A DNA stretch of 41,604 nt from the NCBI RefSeq assembly GCF_001426485.1, contig NZ_LMET01000001.1, positions 793,793 to 835,396 on the forward strand, in the 5' to 3' direction. Of the stretch, positions 23,625 to 32,276 are shown in pieces. The position numbers were made by a program, and so were the translations under genes. The notes under the pieces were generated by a model. The model searched no databases. It was not told where the DNA came from and saw only the letters and a program-made list of their open reading frames with translations. Within the stretch, counting starts at the first letter, position 1. Every line of letters begins with the position of its first letter. This DNA is from Aeromicrobium sp. Root472D3. GTDB lineage: Bacteria; Actinomycetota; Actinomycetes; Propionibacteriales; Nocardioidaceae.

Positions 23625-24863
23625 ATGGGCCAGGAGAACATCTGGGTGCTGGGCGGCTACCAGAGCGACTTCGCGCGCAACCTGACGCGCGAGGGCAAGG
23701 ACTTCGCCGACCTGACGTCCGAGGTCGTCGACCACACCCTCGAGAACTCCTCGGTCGACGGCTCCGACATCGGCGTCGTGCACGTCGCCAACGCCTTCGG
23801 CCAGCTGTTCGCGGGCCAGGGTCAGCTCGGCGCGATGCCCGCATCGGTCCGCGACGACCTGTGGGGCCTGCCGTCGTCCCGCCACGAAGCCGCCTGCGCG
23901 TCCGGCAGCATCGCGGTGCTCGCCGCGATGGCCGACCTGCGCGCCGGCAACTACGACAGCGCGCTCGTCGTCGGCATCGAGCTCGAGAAGACCGTGAGCG
24001 GCGACCAGGCCGCCGGGCACCTCGGTGCCGCCGCGTGGATCGGCCACGAGGGGCAGGACGCGACGTTCATGTGGCCGCACATGTTCAGCGAGGTCGCCGA
24101 GGAGTACGACGAGCGCTTCGGCCTCGACGAGGTGCACCTGCGCGCGATCGCCCAGATCAACTTCGCCAACGGTCGCCGCAACCCCAACGCCCAGACGCGC
24201 GGGTGGGACGTCCCCGACCTCGTCGCCGGCGTGGGGCGCGACGACCCCGTCAACCCCGTCGTCGACGGACGCATGCGCCGCTTCGACTGCAGCCAGGTCA
24301 CCGACGGCGGCGCCGGCGTCGTGCTGGTCAACGACACGTGGCTGCGCGCGCACCCCTGCGCCCAGGTAACGCCCGCCGCGCAGGTGCTCGGCTGGGGCCA
24401 CCGCACGGTGGGCCTCGGTCTGCAGCAGAAGCTCGACCGCGACCGCGACAACCCGTACGTCCTGCCGCACCTGCGCCAGGCCGTGCTCGACGCCTTCGAC
24501 CGCGCGCACGTCGGGCTCGACGACCTCGACGGCCTCGAGACCCACGACTGCTTCACGCCGAGCGAGTACGTCGCGATCGACCACATCGGGCTGACCGGCC
24601 CGGGCGAGTCGTGGAAGGCGATCGAGAACGGCGAGATCGAGATGGGCGGCACGCTGCCCATCAACCCCAGCGGCGGCCTGATCGGCGGCGGCCACCCCGT
24701 CGGCGCGAGCGGCGTCCGCATGCTGCTCGACGCGACCAAGCAGGTCAGCGGCACCGCCGGCGACTACCAGGTCGAGGGCGCCTCGACCTTCGGCACGCTC
24801 AACTTCGGCGGCAGCACCGCGACGACCGTCAGCCTCGTCGTCGGCGCCGCACCCGCCGCCTGA
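23625..24863 (+). CDS. SCP2-type thiolase / lipid-transfer-like acetyl-CoA acetyltransferase
   Basis: A 412-residue thiolase of the SCP-x/SCP2 type. The nucleophile Cys is in EAACASGS; the second His and Cys are in HDCFTPSEY; the third motif is NPSGGLIGGGHPVGASG. It lacks a C-terminal SCP2 sterol-carrier domain. Size and its position directly before a carotenoid-oxygenase gene recall the M. tuberculosis pair Rv0914c-Rv0913c (thiolase/lipid carrier and dioxygenase), quoted from memory. It probably cleaves a beta-ketoacyl-CoA made in the same pathway. The start follows CAGGAGAG. It is first in the five-gene plus operon, 32 bp before the oxygenase. Confidence 0.9.
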   Translation: MGQENIWVLGGYQSDFARNLTREGKDFADLTSEVVDHTLENSSVDGSDIGVVHVANAFGQLFAGQGQLGAMPASVRDDLWGLPSSRHEAACASGSIAVLAAMADLRAGNYDSALVVGIELEKTVSGDQAAGHLGAAAWIGHEGQDATFMWPHMFSEVAEEYDERFGLDEVHLRAIAQINFANGRRNPNAQTRGWDVPDLVAGVGRDDPVNPVVDGRMRRFDCSQVTDGGAGVVLVNDTWLRAHPCAQVTPAAQVLGWGHRTVGLGLQQKLDRDRDNPYVLPHLRQAVLDAFDRAHVGLDDLDGLETHDCFTPSEYVAIDHIGLTGPGESWKAIENGEIEMGGTLPINPSGGLIGGGHPVGASGVRMLLDATKQVSGTAGDYQVEGASTFGTLNFGGSTATTVSLVVGAAPAA

Positions 24864-24895
24864 CCACCCACCAGCACCGCAGCTAGGAGACCCCC

Positions 24896-26413
24896 ATGGA
24901 CGTTGAAGTCGTCGGACGACTGCTGTCGACGCTGCCCGCGGACGACGACCACCCGTACCGCACGGGCCCGTGGCAGCCGCAGACCACCGAGTGGAAGGCC
25001 GACGACCTGCAGGTCGTCGAGGGCGAGATCCCCAAGGACCTCGACGGCGTCTACCTGCGCAACACCGAGAACCCCGTGCACCCGTCGCTGAAGAACTACC
25101 ACCCGTTCGACGGCGACGGCATGATCCACGTCGTCGGCTTCCGCGACGGCACGGCGTTCTACCGCAACCGCTTCATCCGCACCGACGGCTTCCTGGCCGA
25201 GCAGGAGGCGGGGCAGGCGCTGTGGGCCGGGCTCGCCGAGCGCCCGTCGAGCTCCAAGCGTGACCAAGGCTGGGGTGCCCGCACGCGCATGAAGGACGCG
25301 TCGAGCACCGACGTCATCGTGCACCGCGGCCAGGCGCTGTCGACGTTCTACCAGTGCGGCGACATGTACCGGATCGACCCGATGTCGGCCGAGACGCGCG
25401 GCAAGGAGGACTGGAACGGCCGGTTCCCGTTCGAGTGGGGCGTCTCGGCGCACCCCAAGGTCGACGACCGCACCGGCGAGATGCTGTTCTTCAACTACAG
25501 CAAGGAGGCGCCGTACATGCACTACGGCGTCGTCGACGAGAACAACGACCTGTCGCACTACATCGACGTCCCGCTGCCGGGCCCGCGCCTGCCGCACGAC
25601 ATGGCGTTCACCGAGAACTACGCGATCCTCAACGACTGCCCGCTGTTCTGGGACCCTGAGGGGCTCAAGCAGGACGCCCACATCCCGCGGTTCCACCCCG
25701 AGCTGCCGACGCGTTTCGCGGTCATCCCGCGCAAGGGGCAGACGTCCGACATCAAGTGGTTCGAGGCCGAGTCGACGTTCGTCCTGCACTTCGTCAACGC
25801 GTACGAGGAGGGCGACGAGATCGTGCTCGACGGCTTCTTCCAGGGCGACCCGGAGCCGGCCGACAACGGCATGGGCAACCACTGGGAGCGGGCGTTCCGC
25901 TTCCTCGCGCTCGACCGCATGCAGTCGCGCCTGCACCGCTGGCGGCTCAACCTCGTGACCGGGCAGGTCAAGGAGCAGCAGCTCAGCGACTCGATCACCG
26001 AGTTCGGCATGATGAACGGCTCGCACGCGGGGCAGAAGTACCGCTACGCGTACGCCGCGACCGGCAAGCCGTCGTGGTTCCTGTTCGACGGTCTCGTCAA
26101 GCACGACCTGCTCGACGGCACCGAGGAGAAGTACTCGTTCGGCGACGGCGTCTACGGCAGCGAGACCGCGATGGCACCCCGCGTCGGCAGCACGTCCGAG
26201 GACGACGGCTACCTCATCACGCTGACGACCGACATGAACGACGACGCCTCGTACGCCGTCATCTTCGACGCGGCCCGCGTCGGCGACGGCCCGGTGTGCA
26301 AGCTCAAGCTGCCCGAGCGCATCTCGAGCGGCACGCACTCGACGTGGGCTCCCGGCGCCGACCTGCGCCGCTGGCAGACTGCCGACACGGCCGCGGACGC
26401 GGTCGGTCTGTAG
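24896..26413 (+). CDS. Carotenoid/stilbene cleavage oxygenase (RPE65 family)
   Basis: A 505-residue non-haem iron oxygenase that splits an alkene C=C bond with O2. The seven-bladed propeller fold is implied by the family pattern IPKDLDGVYLRNTENPVHP and FDGDGMIHVV. The four iron-binding His are visible: H186 in SAHPK, H234 in LPHDMAFT, H298 in LHFVNAYE and H481 in GTHSTWAP. Length is normal. Substrates in this family are carotenoids, apocarotenoids and lignostilbenes; the sequence does not decide which. Cleavage gives aldehydes, and the acyl-CoA ligase, thiolases and SDR around it would process the products. AGGAGA lies just before the ATG. Confidence 0.93.
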   Translation: MDVEVVGRLLSTLPADDDHPYRTGPWQPQTTEWKADDLQVVEGEIPKDLDGVYLRNTENPVHPSLKNYHPFDGDGMIHVVGFRDGTAFYRNRFIRTDGFLAEQEAGQALWAGLAERPSSSKRDQGWGARTRMKDASSTDVIVHRGQALSTFYQCGDMYRIDPMSAETRGKEDWNGRFPFEWGVSAHPKVDDRTGEMLFFNYSKEAPYMHYGVVDENNDLSHYIDVPLPGPRLPHDMAFTENYAILNDCPLFWDPEGLKQDAHIPRFHPELPTRFAVIPRKGQTSDIKWFEAESTFVLHFVNAYEEGDEIVLDGFFQGDPEPADNGMGNHWERAFRFLALDRMQSRLHRWRLNLVTGQVKEQQLSDSITEFGMMNGSHAGQKYRYAYAATGKPSWFLFDGLVKHDLLDGTEEKYSFGDGVYGSETAMAPRVGSTSEDDGYLITLTTDMNDDASYAVIFDAARVGDGPVCKLKLPERISSGTHSTWAPGADLRRWQTADTAADAVGL

Positions 26414-26429
26414 CTGCGAGGAGTCGACC

Positions 26430-27401
26430 ATGGCCGAGGCGGAGCCCACGACGTTGGAGCCCGGTGGCACGAATGCCGTCGGACGGATGCTGGGCCTGCT
26501 CGGTGACGAGTGGACCCTGCTGATCGTCCAGCAGGCGCTGCAGGGGGTCAGCCGCTACGGCCAGTTCAAGGCGGCCCTGCCGATCTCCAACTCGGTGCTG
26601 ACGGCTCGGCTGTCGATGCTCGAGCGGGAGGGCCTGCTCGAGCGCCACGTCTACCAGTCGAACCCGCTGCGGGCCGAGTACCTGACGACGGCGCGCAGCC
26701 GGTCGCTGTGGCCCGTCATGCTGGCGATCTGGGACTGGGAGCGCCACTGGGTCGCCGAGCACGTCGACGTCCTGCCGACGATGCACCACGTGACGTGCGA
26801 GCACGCCTTCTCGCCGATCCTGTCGTGCGGCTCGTGCGGCAAGCCCGTCGCCGCCAAGGAGATCTCGGCGACGTGGGGCCCGAGCGGCACGTGGGAGCGG
26901 TCGGTGCCCGAGTCGGTCACGCGCCGGCGGTCCGAGGCCGACCCGACGCACGGCGGGGCCGGCCTGTTCCCCGAGACCATGACGATCTTCGGCAACCGGT
27001 GGGCGTCGGCCCTGATGGGTGCGGCGTTCCGCGGCGTCACGCGCTTCACCGACTTCGAGACGAGCCTCAAGGCGCCCCCGACGCTCGTGGCCGACCGGCT
27101 GCGCGCGTTCTGCGCGATCGGCGTGCTGGTGGCGACGCAGAACGAGAAGCGTCCCGACTGGGCCGAGTACCGCCTGACCGAGAAGGGGCGCGCGTTCTTC
27201 CCGGTCGTCGCCGCGACGCTGCAGTGGGCCGAGTTCTGGTTCCACGCGCCCGAGGGGCCCTCGCTCGTCCAGACGCACCGGACGTGCGGTGGCGACTTCG
27301 TCGCGACCTTCAGCTGCGACCAGTGCGGCGAGGCCCTCGCCGGACACGACATCACGATCGTCCCCGCCCTCGTGGGCGCGGCACCCAGAGGAGAGCCATG
27401 A
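26430..27401 (+). CDS. Tandem HxlR-type transcriptional regulator with Cys clusters
   Basis: A 323-residue regulator with two HxlR winged-helix domains in one chain (~15-110 and ~180-275). Each has the HxlR pattern: a GDEWTLLIVQQAL / GNRWASALMGAAF helix and a recognition helix at NSVLTARLSMLE / PTLVADRLRAF. Each is followed by a Cys group: C-x9-C-x2-C (123-136), and C-x8-C-x2-C near the C-terminus, like small zinc knuckles. Single HxlR proteins act as dimers, so this looks like a built-in dimer. It lies within the operon it presumably controls and overlaps the ligase start by 4 bp. GCGAGGAG precedes the ATG. Confidence 0.85.
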   Translation: MAEAEPTTLEPGGTNAVGRMLGLLGDEWTLLIVQQALQGVSRYGQFKAALPISNSVLTARLSMLEREGLLERHVYQSNPLRAEYLTTARSRSLWPVMLAIWDWERHWVAEHVDVLPTMHHVTCEHAFSPILSCGSCGKPVAAKEISATWGPSGTWERSVPESVTRRRSEADPTHGGAGLFPETMTIFGNRWASALMGAAFRGVTRFTDFETSLKAPPTLVADRLRAFCAIGVLVATQNEKRPDWAEYRLTEKGRAFFPVVAATLQWAEFWFHAPEGPSLVQTHRTCGGDFVATFSCDQCGEALAGHDITIVPALVGAAPRGEP

Positions 27402-28939
27402 GCCAGGAGCGCACGATCGCGGACGTCATCCGCACCAGCGCCAAGCACCACCCCGACTCCGTGGCGATCACGGGCGAGGGGCGGGGCGTGACGTACGGCG
27501 AGCTGTCGACCCGCTCCGACCGGGTGGCGTCGGGGCTCGTGTCGATGGGGCTCGTCGCGGGCGACCGCGTGGCCTACCTGGCCCGCAACGCCACGGAGTA
27601 CTGGGAGCTGTTCTTCGGCGCGGCCAAGGCCGGGGTCGCGATCGTCCCGCTCAACTTCCGCCTGTCACGCGACGAGATCACGTGGATCCTCGGCGACGCC
27701 GAGCCCGCCGCGATCCTGGTCGAGGACCACCTGACCGACCTGCTGCCCGAGACGTACGCGGGCCACCGGCTGGTGTTCTCGCAGGCCGGCGGACCCTCGT
27801 CGTACGAGGCGTGGGTCGCCGAGCAGCCCGCCAGCGACCCGCAGCGCGATCTCGGCGGCGACGCGCTGTGCTCGCTGATGTACTCGTCGGGCACGACGGG
27901 CCGGCCGAAGGGCGTCACCACGACGGTCGAGGGCTTCCTGTGGGCCGTCGACGCGTTCAGCGCGCAGTTCGACATCACGCCCGACTCGGTGAGCCTCGTG
28001 CCGACGCCGTACTACCACATCGCCGCCGGCGGATGGTCGCTCATCGCGCTGGCCGCGGGCGGCACGATCGTGCAGTTCACCGAGGTCACGCCCGTGAACA
28101 TGCTCTCGCTGCTGCTCGAGCACCGGGCCACGCACGTCATCATGGTGCCGACCGTGATCCAGCTGTTCATCACGAGCCCCGAGGCGTCCGCCGCCGACTA
28201 CTCGAGCGTCCAGCACGTCGTCTACGGCGGGTCGCCGATCTCCGAGACCGTCATGGTGCGGGCCAAGCAGGTGTTCGGCGCCGAGCTGTCGCAGAGCTAC
28301 GGGCTGACCGAGACGGTCGGCGTCACGACGATCCTCGGACCGTCCGACCACGTGCCCGGCACCACGAAGCTGCGCTCGGCCGGCCGCGCCGTGCCCGGCG
28401 TCGAGGTGGCGGTCGTCGACTCCGAGACCGGCGAGCCGATCCCGGCCGGCGAGATCGGCGAGATCGTGACCCGCGGCCCCGGCGTCACCCGCTCGTACTG
28501 GCGCCGTCCCGACGACACCGCCGCGGCGTTCTGGCCCGGCGGCTGGTTCCGGACGGGCGACGCCGGCTACGTCGACGAGGACGGCTACGTCTTCCTCAAG
28601 GACCGCATCAAGGACCTGCTGATGTCGGGCGGCGAGAACATCTACCCGGCCGAGGTCGAGAACGTCATCATGGCGCACCCCGACGTGCAGGAGGTCGCCG
28701 TGATCGGCGTGCCGTCCGAGCGCTGGGGCGAGACGCCGCTGGCGGTCGTCGCCGCGGCCGCCGGCCACGAGATCGACCCGGAGGAGCTCATCTCCTTCAC
28801 CCGCGAACGGCTCGCGCACTACAAGTGCCCGACCGGCGTCGAGATCGTCGACGCCCTGCCCCGGAACCCGTCCGGGAAGGTCCTCAAGCGTGAGCTGCGT
28901 GCTCCGTGGTGGGCCGGACACGAGAGGAACATCGGATGA
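27398..28939 (+). CDS. Acyl-CoA synthetase (AMP-forming, FadD-like)
   Basis: A 513-residue adenylate-forming enzyme that activates a carboxylic acid to its CoA ester. Motifs are YSSGTTGRPKG (162-172), YGLTETVG, GWFRTGDAGYVDEDGY, the hinge KDRIKDLLMSGGENIYPAEVE, and the C-terminal NPSGKVLKREL with the catalytic Lys. Both domains are complete. It is coupled by 4-bp overlaps to the HxlR gene before and the VOC gene after. It would activate the acid made from the oxygenase cleavage product (inferred). Chain length and substrate type cannot be told. Confidence 0.92.
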   Translation: MSQERTIADVIRTSAKHHPDSVAITGEGRGVTYGELSTRSDRVASGLVSMGLVAGDRVAYLARNATEYWELFFGAAKAGVAIVPLNFRLSRDEITWILGDAEPAAILVEDHLTDLLPETYAGHRLVFSQAGGPSSYEAWVAEQPASDPQRDLGGDALCSLMYSSGTTGRPKGVTTTVEGFLWAVDAFSAQFDITPDSVSLVPTPYYHIAAGGWSLIALAAGGTIVQFTEVTPVNMLSLLLEHRATHVIMVPTVIQLFITSPEASAADYSSVQHVVYGGSPISETVMVRAKQVFGAELSQSYGLTETVGVTTILGPSDHVPGTTKLRSAGRAVPGVEVAVVDSETGEPIPAGEIGEIVTRGPGVTRSYWRRPDDTAAAFWPGGWFRTGDAGYVDEDGYVFLKDRIKDLLMSGGENIYPAEVENVIMAHPDVQEVAVIGVPSERWGETPLAVVAAAAGHEIDPEELISFTRERLAHYKCPTGVEIVDALPRNPSGKVLKRELRAPWWAGHERNIG

Positions 28940-29649
28940 AGCACGGCACCCTTCCCATCATGCGGCAGGTCATCATCGGCACCAGCGAGATGGAGACCGC
29001 GAGCAAGGAGCTGCGCTCGGCGTTCGGCCTGGCGCCGGGCTTCGCCGACCCGATCCTCGAGACGATCGGCATGGACGACGAGACGCTGCGCGTCGGCGGC
29101 GAGGCGCACCTCGAGCTCGTCGGCGCGCTGACGCCCGAGGCCTCGATCGCGACGTGGTGCGCCAAGGTCGGCGGCGGCGGTGGTTACGGCCTGTCGATCC
29201 AGGTCGGCGACCTCGGGCCGTTCCTCGAGCGCGCCGAGGCGCTGGGCATCCGGACGATCGCCGACCAGGTCGTCTACGACCACCGCATCGTGCAGCTCAA
29301 GCCCGGCGACCTGGGCCTGCTGGTCGAGCTCGACGAGATCCCCGACGCGTCGGAGTGGTTCTGGGACGACATCGAGGGCGAGACGTCCGAGAACCCCCTC
29401 ATCGACGACGTCCTCGCGGTCGAGATCAGCTCGCACGACCCGCAGGCGCAGGCCGAGAAGTGGGCGACGCTGTTCGACGTGTCGGTGCAGCACATCGACG
29501 TCCCGCAGATCGCGATCGGCGAGCGCACGGTCCGCTTCGTGCGCGGCGACGTCAAGATGATGACGGGCATCGACGTGCAGGTCGCCGAGGGCGCCGCGCC
29601 CGAGTCGCCCCAGGTCGTCGTGAGCGGAGTGACATTCACCCTGCTCTGA
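28936..29649 (+). CDS. VOC-fold (glyoxalase-like) protein
   Basis: A 237-residue protein with a vicinal-oxygen-chelate-type pattern, probably two repeats. The first starts at MRQVIIGTSEMETASKELRS, with FGLAPGFADP and HLELVGALTPEAS; the second starts near LAVEISSHDPQAQAEKWATL, with VSVQHIDVPQIAIGERTV. Clear metal-ligand spacing is not obvious, so binding or isomerase activity on a CoA or aldehyde intermediate is a guess. The ATG overlaps the synthetase stop by 4 bp, making it the last gene of the divergon's plus arm. The next gene starts 58 bp later. Confidence 0.78.
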   Translation: MKHGTLPIMRQVIIGTSEMETASKELRSAFGLAPGFADPILETIGMDDETLRVGGEAHLELVGALTPEASIATWCAKVGGGGGYGLSIQVGDLGPFLERAEALGIRTIADQVVYDHRIVQLKPGDLGLLVELDEIPDASEWFWDDIEGETSENPLIDDVLAVEISSHDPQAQAEKWATLFDVSVQHIDVPQIAIGERTVRFVRGDVKMMTGIDVQVAEGAAPESPQVVVSGVTFTLL

Positions 29650-29707
29650 GCGGTTCCGCGCCGGGCCGACGATCGTGAGAGGCTTGCACGGTGTCGGGGG
29701 GTGTGAG

Positions 29708-30526
29708 ATGAGGCTGCAGTCGCAGGACGTGCTGGCGCTCAACAACGTCAGGATCGTCGGTCGGGAGGGAGCCCCGGTCGTGCTGATGGTGCACGGCTTC
29801 GGGTGCGACCAGACGATGTACAGCCGGCTCGTCCCGTACCTCGACGACACGTTCCGGATCGTCCTGTTCGACCACGTCGGCTCGGGCGGCTCCGACGTCG
29901 ACGCGTACGACCCGGCGGCGTACGGCACCCTCGACCGCTACGTCACCGACCTGCTCGAGGTGTGCGACGCGCTCGCGCTCGCGGACGTCACGGTGGTGGC
30001 GCACAGCATCGGCGCGATGATGGCGATCGCCGCGGCCGTCCGGCGCCCCGACCTCATGAGGCGCATGGTGCTGCTGGCGCCGTCGCCGTCGTACCTCGAC
30101 GACGAGGCCACGGGCTACGTCGGCGGCCTGTCGTCGCTCGACGTCGACGACCTCCTCGCGTCGCTGGACGACAACCACATGGCGTGGGCCTCGGCGATGG
30201 CCCCGGTGGTGATGGGCGCCGACAACCCCGCCGAGCTGAACGACGAGATGGAGGACAACTTCTGTCGCGTCGACCCCCGCGTCATGCGGACGTTCGCCCG
30301 CGTGACGTTCCTGTCGGACGTCCGCGACCTGCTGCCGTCCGTCTCGGTTCCGAGCCTCATCGTCCAGTGCTCGAACGACGCCCTGGCACCGCTGTCCGTG
30401 GGCACCTACCTCGACGCCCACCTGCCGCAGAGCACGCTGCTGGTGCTGACCGCGTCGGGTCACGTGCCCCAGGCGAGCGCCCCGGACGAGACCGCGCGGG
30501 CCATCCTCGCGTACACCGCCGCCTGA
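29708..30526 (+). CDS. RsbQ-type alpha/beta hydrolase (signalling hydrolase)
   Basis: A 272-residue alpha/beta hydrolase closely matching Bacillus RsbQ as I remember it: HGFGCDQ, VLFDHVGSG, AHSIGA, PSPSYLDD, FCRVDP, VPSLIVQCSND and GHVPQ fall in the same order and spacing. The catalytic triad is Ser 100, Asp 224 and His 252. RsbQ and the plant receptors D14/KAI2 belong to one group that binds small hydrophobic molecules and acts as a sensor. The PAS-GGDEF-EAL gene begins one base after its stop, so that protein is the likely partner. The start at 29708 follows GGGGGGTGTGAG. Confidence 0.9.
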   Translation: MRLQSQDVLALNNVRIVGREGAPVVLMVHGFGCDQTMYSRLVPYLDDTFRIVLFDHVGSGGSDVDAYDPAAYGTLDRYVTDLLEVCDALALADVTVVAHSIGAMMAIAAAVRRPDLMRRMVLLAPSPSYLDDEATGYVGGLSSLDVDDLLASLDDNHMAWASAMAPVVMGADNPAELNDEMEDNFCRVDPRVMRTFARVTFLSDVRDLLPSVSVPSLIVQCSNDALAPLSVGTYLDAHLPQSTLLVLTASGHVPQASAPDETARAILAYTAA

Positions 30527-30527
30527 C

Positions 30528-32276
30528 ATGACGCACCCGTCCGGTCCCGACTTCGAGGTGGTCTTCCGCACGGCCGGGGCGGGGCTCGTCATCACCGCGG
30601 CCGACGACACGATCGTGGACGTCAACGACTGGTTCCCGCGGTGGAGCGGGTTGTCGCGCGAGGAGCTGCTGGGCACCCCATTCATGCGGCTGCTGTCGGT
30701 CGCCGACCGGGTGCTGCTGTCGACGCGCACGGCGCTGCTCGTCGAGCTGACCGGTCACGTGCCGGAGTTCGCCGTGACGGTCCTGGGCGCCGACCGCGCC
30801 CGCCTGCCCGCGACGCTCGGTGCCTCGCGGGTCATGACCGACCCGCCGTTCACCCTGTTCGTCGTCGCGCCGCGCCGCGAGCAGTCGTTCGAGGAGGCGC
30901 AGCTCATCACCGCGGTGCGTCGGGCCGACGACTCGGACGCCCGTCGCAAGGCGGCGGAGGACGACCTCGAGCAGGTCGCGCGCCGCGACACCCTCACGGG
31001 TCTGCTGAACCGGTCGGGGGTCGTGGAGGCCGTGGCCGAGCGGGTCGTCGCCCTGCGGCCGGGCGAGACGGTGGGGGCGTCGTGGATCGGCCTCGACCAC
31101 TTCCGCGTCGTCGTCGAGAGCCTGGGCAGCGCGGCCGGCGACGACGTCCTGATGACGATCTCGAGCCGTCTCGCCGCCCGCTTCGGCGACGACGCCCTGC
31201 TGGGCCGCGTGGGCGGGGACGAGTTCGTCGTCGTCCTGCCGGACGTCCCGTCCGACGCGGTCGCCGACGAGATCCTCGCGCTGGTGGCGGAGCCCGTCGT
31301 GGCCGACGACGTCGAGATCGTCGTCTCGGCCAGCATCGGGCTGGCGTCGAGGCAGCGACCGCAGCCCCTCGGACCGCGGGGCGCCCTGGACGTCGCGGAG
31401 GCCCTCCTGCACCACGCGGGCAACGGCATGTACGCGGCCAAGGCGGCGGGACGCAGCCGGTGGAAGCGGCTCGACGCCGACGACGACGAGTCGGCGCTCG
31501 ACGAGATCCGGCTGCTCGGCGAGGTGCGCACGGCGATCGCGCAGTCGCAGCTGTTCCTCGACTACCAGCCGCAGCTCGACCTCCGCTCGGGTCGGCTGCA
31601 CGGTCTCGAGGCGCTCGTCCGGTGGCAGCACCCCGAGCGGGGCCTGATCCCGCCCGCGGGATTCATCGACGCGGCCGAGAAGAGCGGGCTGATCAGCCAG
31701 ATCGGTTTGTGGGCGTGCGCCACCGCGATCGCGAAGGCGGCCGATCTCGCGAGCGGCCCGCTCGGGCCCGTCCAGATGTCGGTGAACATCGCGGCGCGCC
31801 AGTTCGGCGAGGCGCGTTTCGCCGACAGCGTCGTCGCCCTGCTGCGCGCCGCCGACCTCGACCCCCGCCTGCTGACCCTCGAGCTCACCGAGACCGGGCT
31901 CGTCACGGACGGGCCCCAGATCGCCGAGACCTTCCGCCAGCTGCACGAGCACGGCGTGAAGCTGTCGATCGACGACTTCGGCACGGGACACGCGAGCTTC
32001 GCCTACCTGCGCGACTTCCCGGTCGACGAGATCAAGATCGACCAGTCCTACGTCGAGCGGATCGACTCCTCGGCCGAGTCGGCGGCACTCGTCGTGGGGT
32101 GCGTCGACCTCGCGCACGCGCTCTCGGTGTCGGTCGTCGCCGAAGGCGTCGAGACGGTCGCGCAGCTCTCGCGGCTTACCGAGATCGGCTGCGACGTCGT
32201 GCAGGGCTACCTGTACTCGCGTCCGCTCGGCGACGAGGCGCTCGACGCGTGGATCGCCGGCCGGCACGGCACCTGA
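30528..32276 (+). CDS. PAS-GGDEF-EAL protein, probable c-di-GMP phosphodiesterase partnered with RsbQ-type hydrolase
   Basis: A 582-residue signalling protein. Residues ~8-115 are a PAS domain with an RsbP-like start (AGAGLVITAADDTIVDVN). A short coiled region (~118-152) follows. The GGDEF domain is at ~153-315 and the EAL domain at ~328-575. GGDEF itself is intact (229-233), but Gly 188 replaces the first metal Asp and Val 196 the guanine-binding Asn, so cyclase activity is doubtful. EAL residues are intact: E361 in LEALVRW, N420, ELTE, DDFGTG (482-487), KID, EGVE. It probably hydrolyses c-di-GMP. It lies one base from the hydrolase gene, and in Bacillus the RsbQ partner RsbP also starts with PAS. 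Confidence 0.9.
   Translation: MTHPSGPDFEVVFRTAGAGLVITAADDTIVDVNDWFPRWSGLSREELLGTPFMRLLSVADRVLLSTRTALLVELTGHVPEFAVTVLGADRARLPATLGASRVMTDPPFTLFVVAPRREQSFEEAQLITAVRRADDSDARRKAAEDDLEQVARRDTLTGLLNRSGVVEAVAERVVALRPGETVGASWIGLDHFRVVVESLGSAAGDDVLMTISSRLAARFGDDALLGRVGGDEFVVVLPDVPSDAVADEILALVAEPVVADDVEIVVSASIGLASRQRPQPLGPRGALDVAEALLHHAGNGMYAAKAAGRSRWKRLDADDDESALDEIRLLGEVRTAIAQSQLFLDYQPQLDLRSGRLHGLEALVRWQHPERGLIPPAGFIDAAEKSGLISQIGLWACATAIAKAADLASGPLGPVQMSVNIAARQFGEARFADSVVALLRAADLDPRLLTLELTETGLVTDGPQIAETFRQLHEHGVKLSIDDFGTGHASFAYLRDFPVDEIKIDQSYVERIDSSAESAALVVGCVDLAHALSVSVVAEGVETVAQLSRLTEIGCDVVQGYLYSRPLGDEALDAWIAGRHGT

Noticed and set aside
26510..27397. N-terminal extension of the acyl-CoA synthetase through the HxlR gene
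   Set aside because: The extension is Arg/Ala-rich and out of frame with the HxlR domains; the ATG at 27398 overlaps the HxlR stop as in the rest of the operon.
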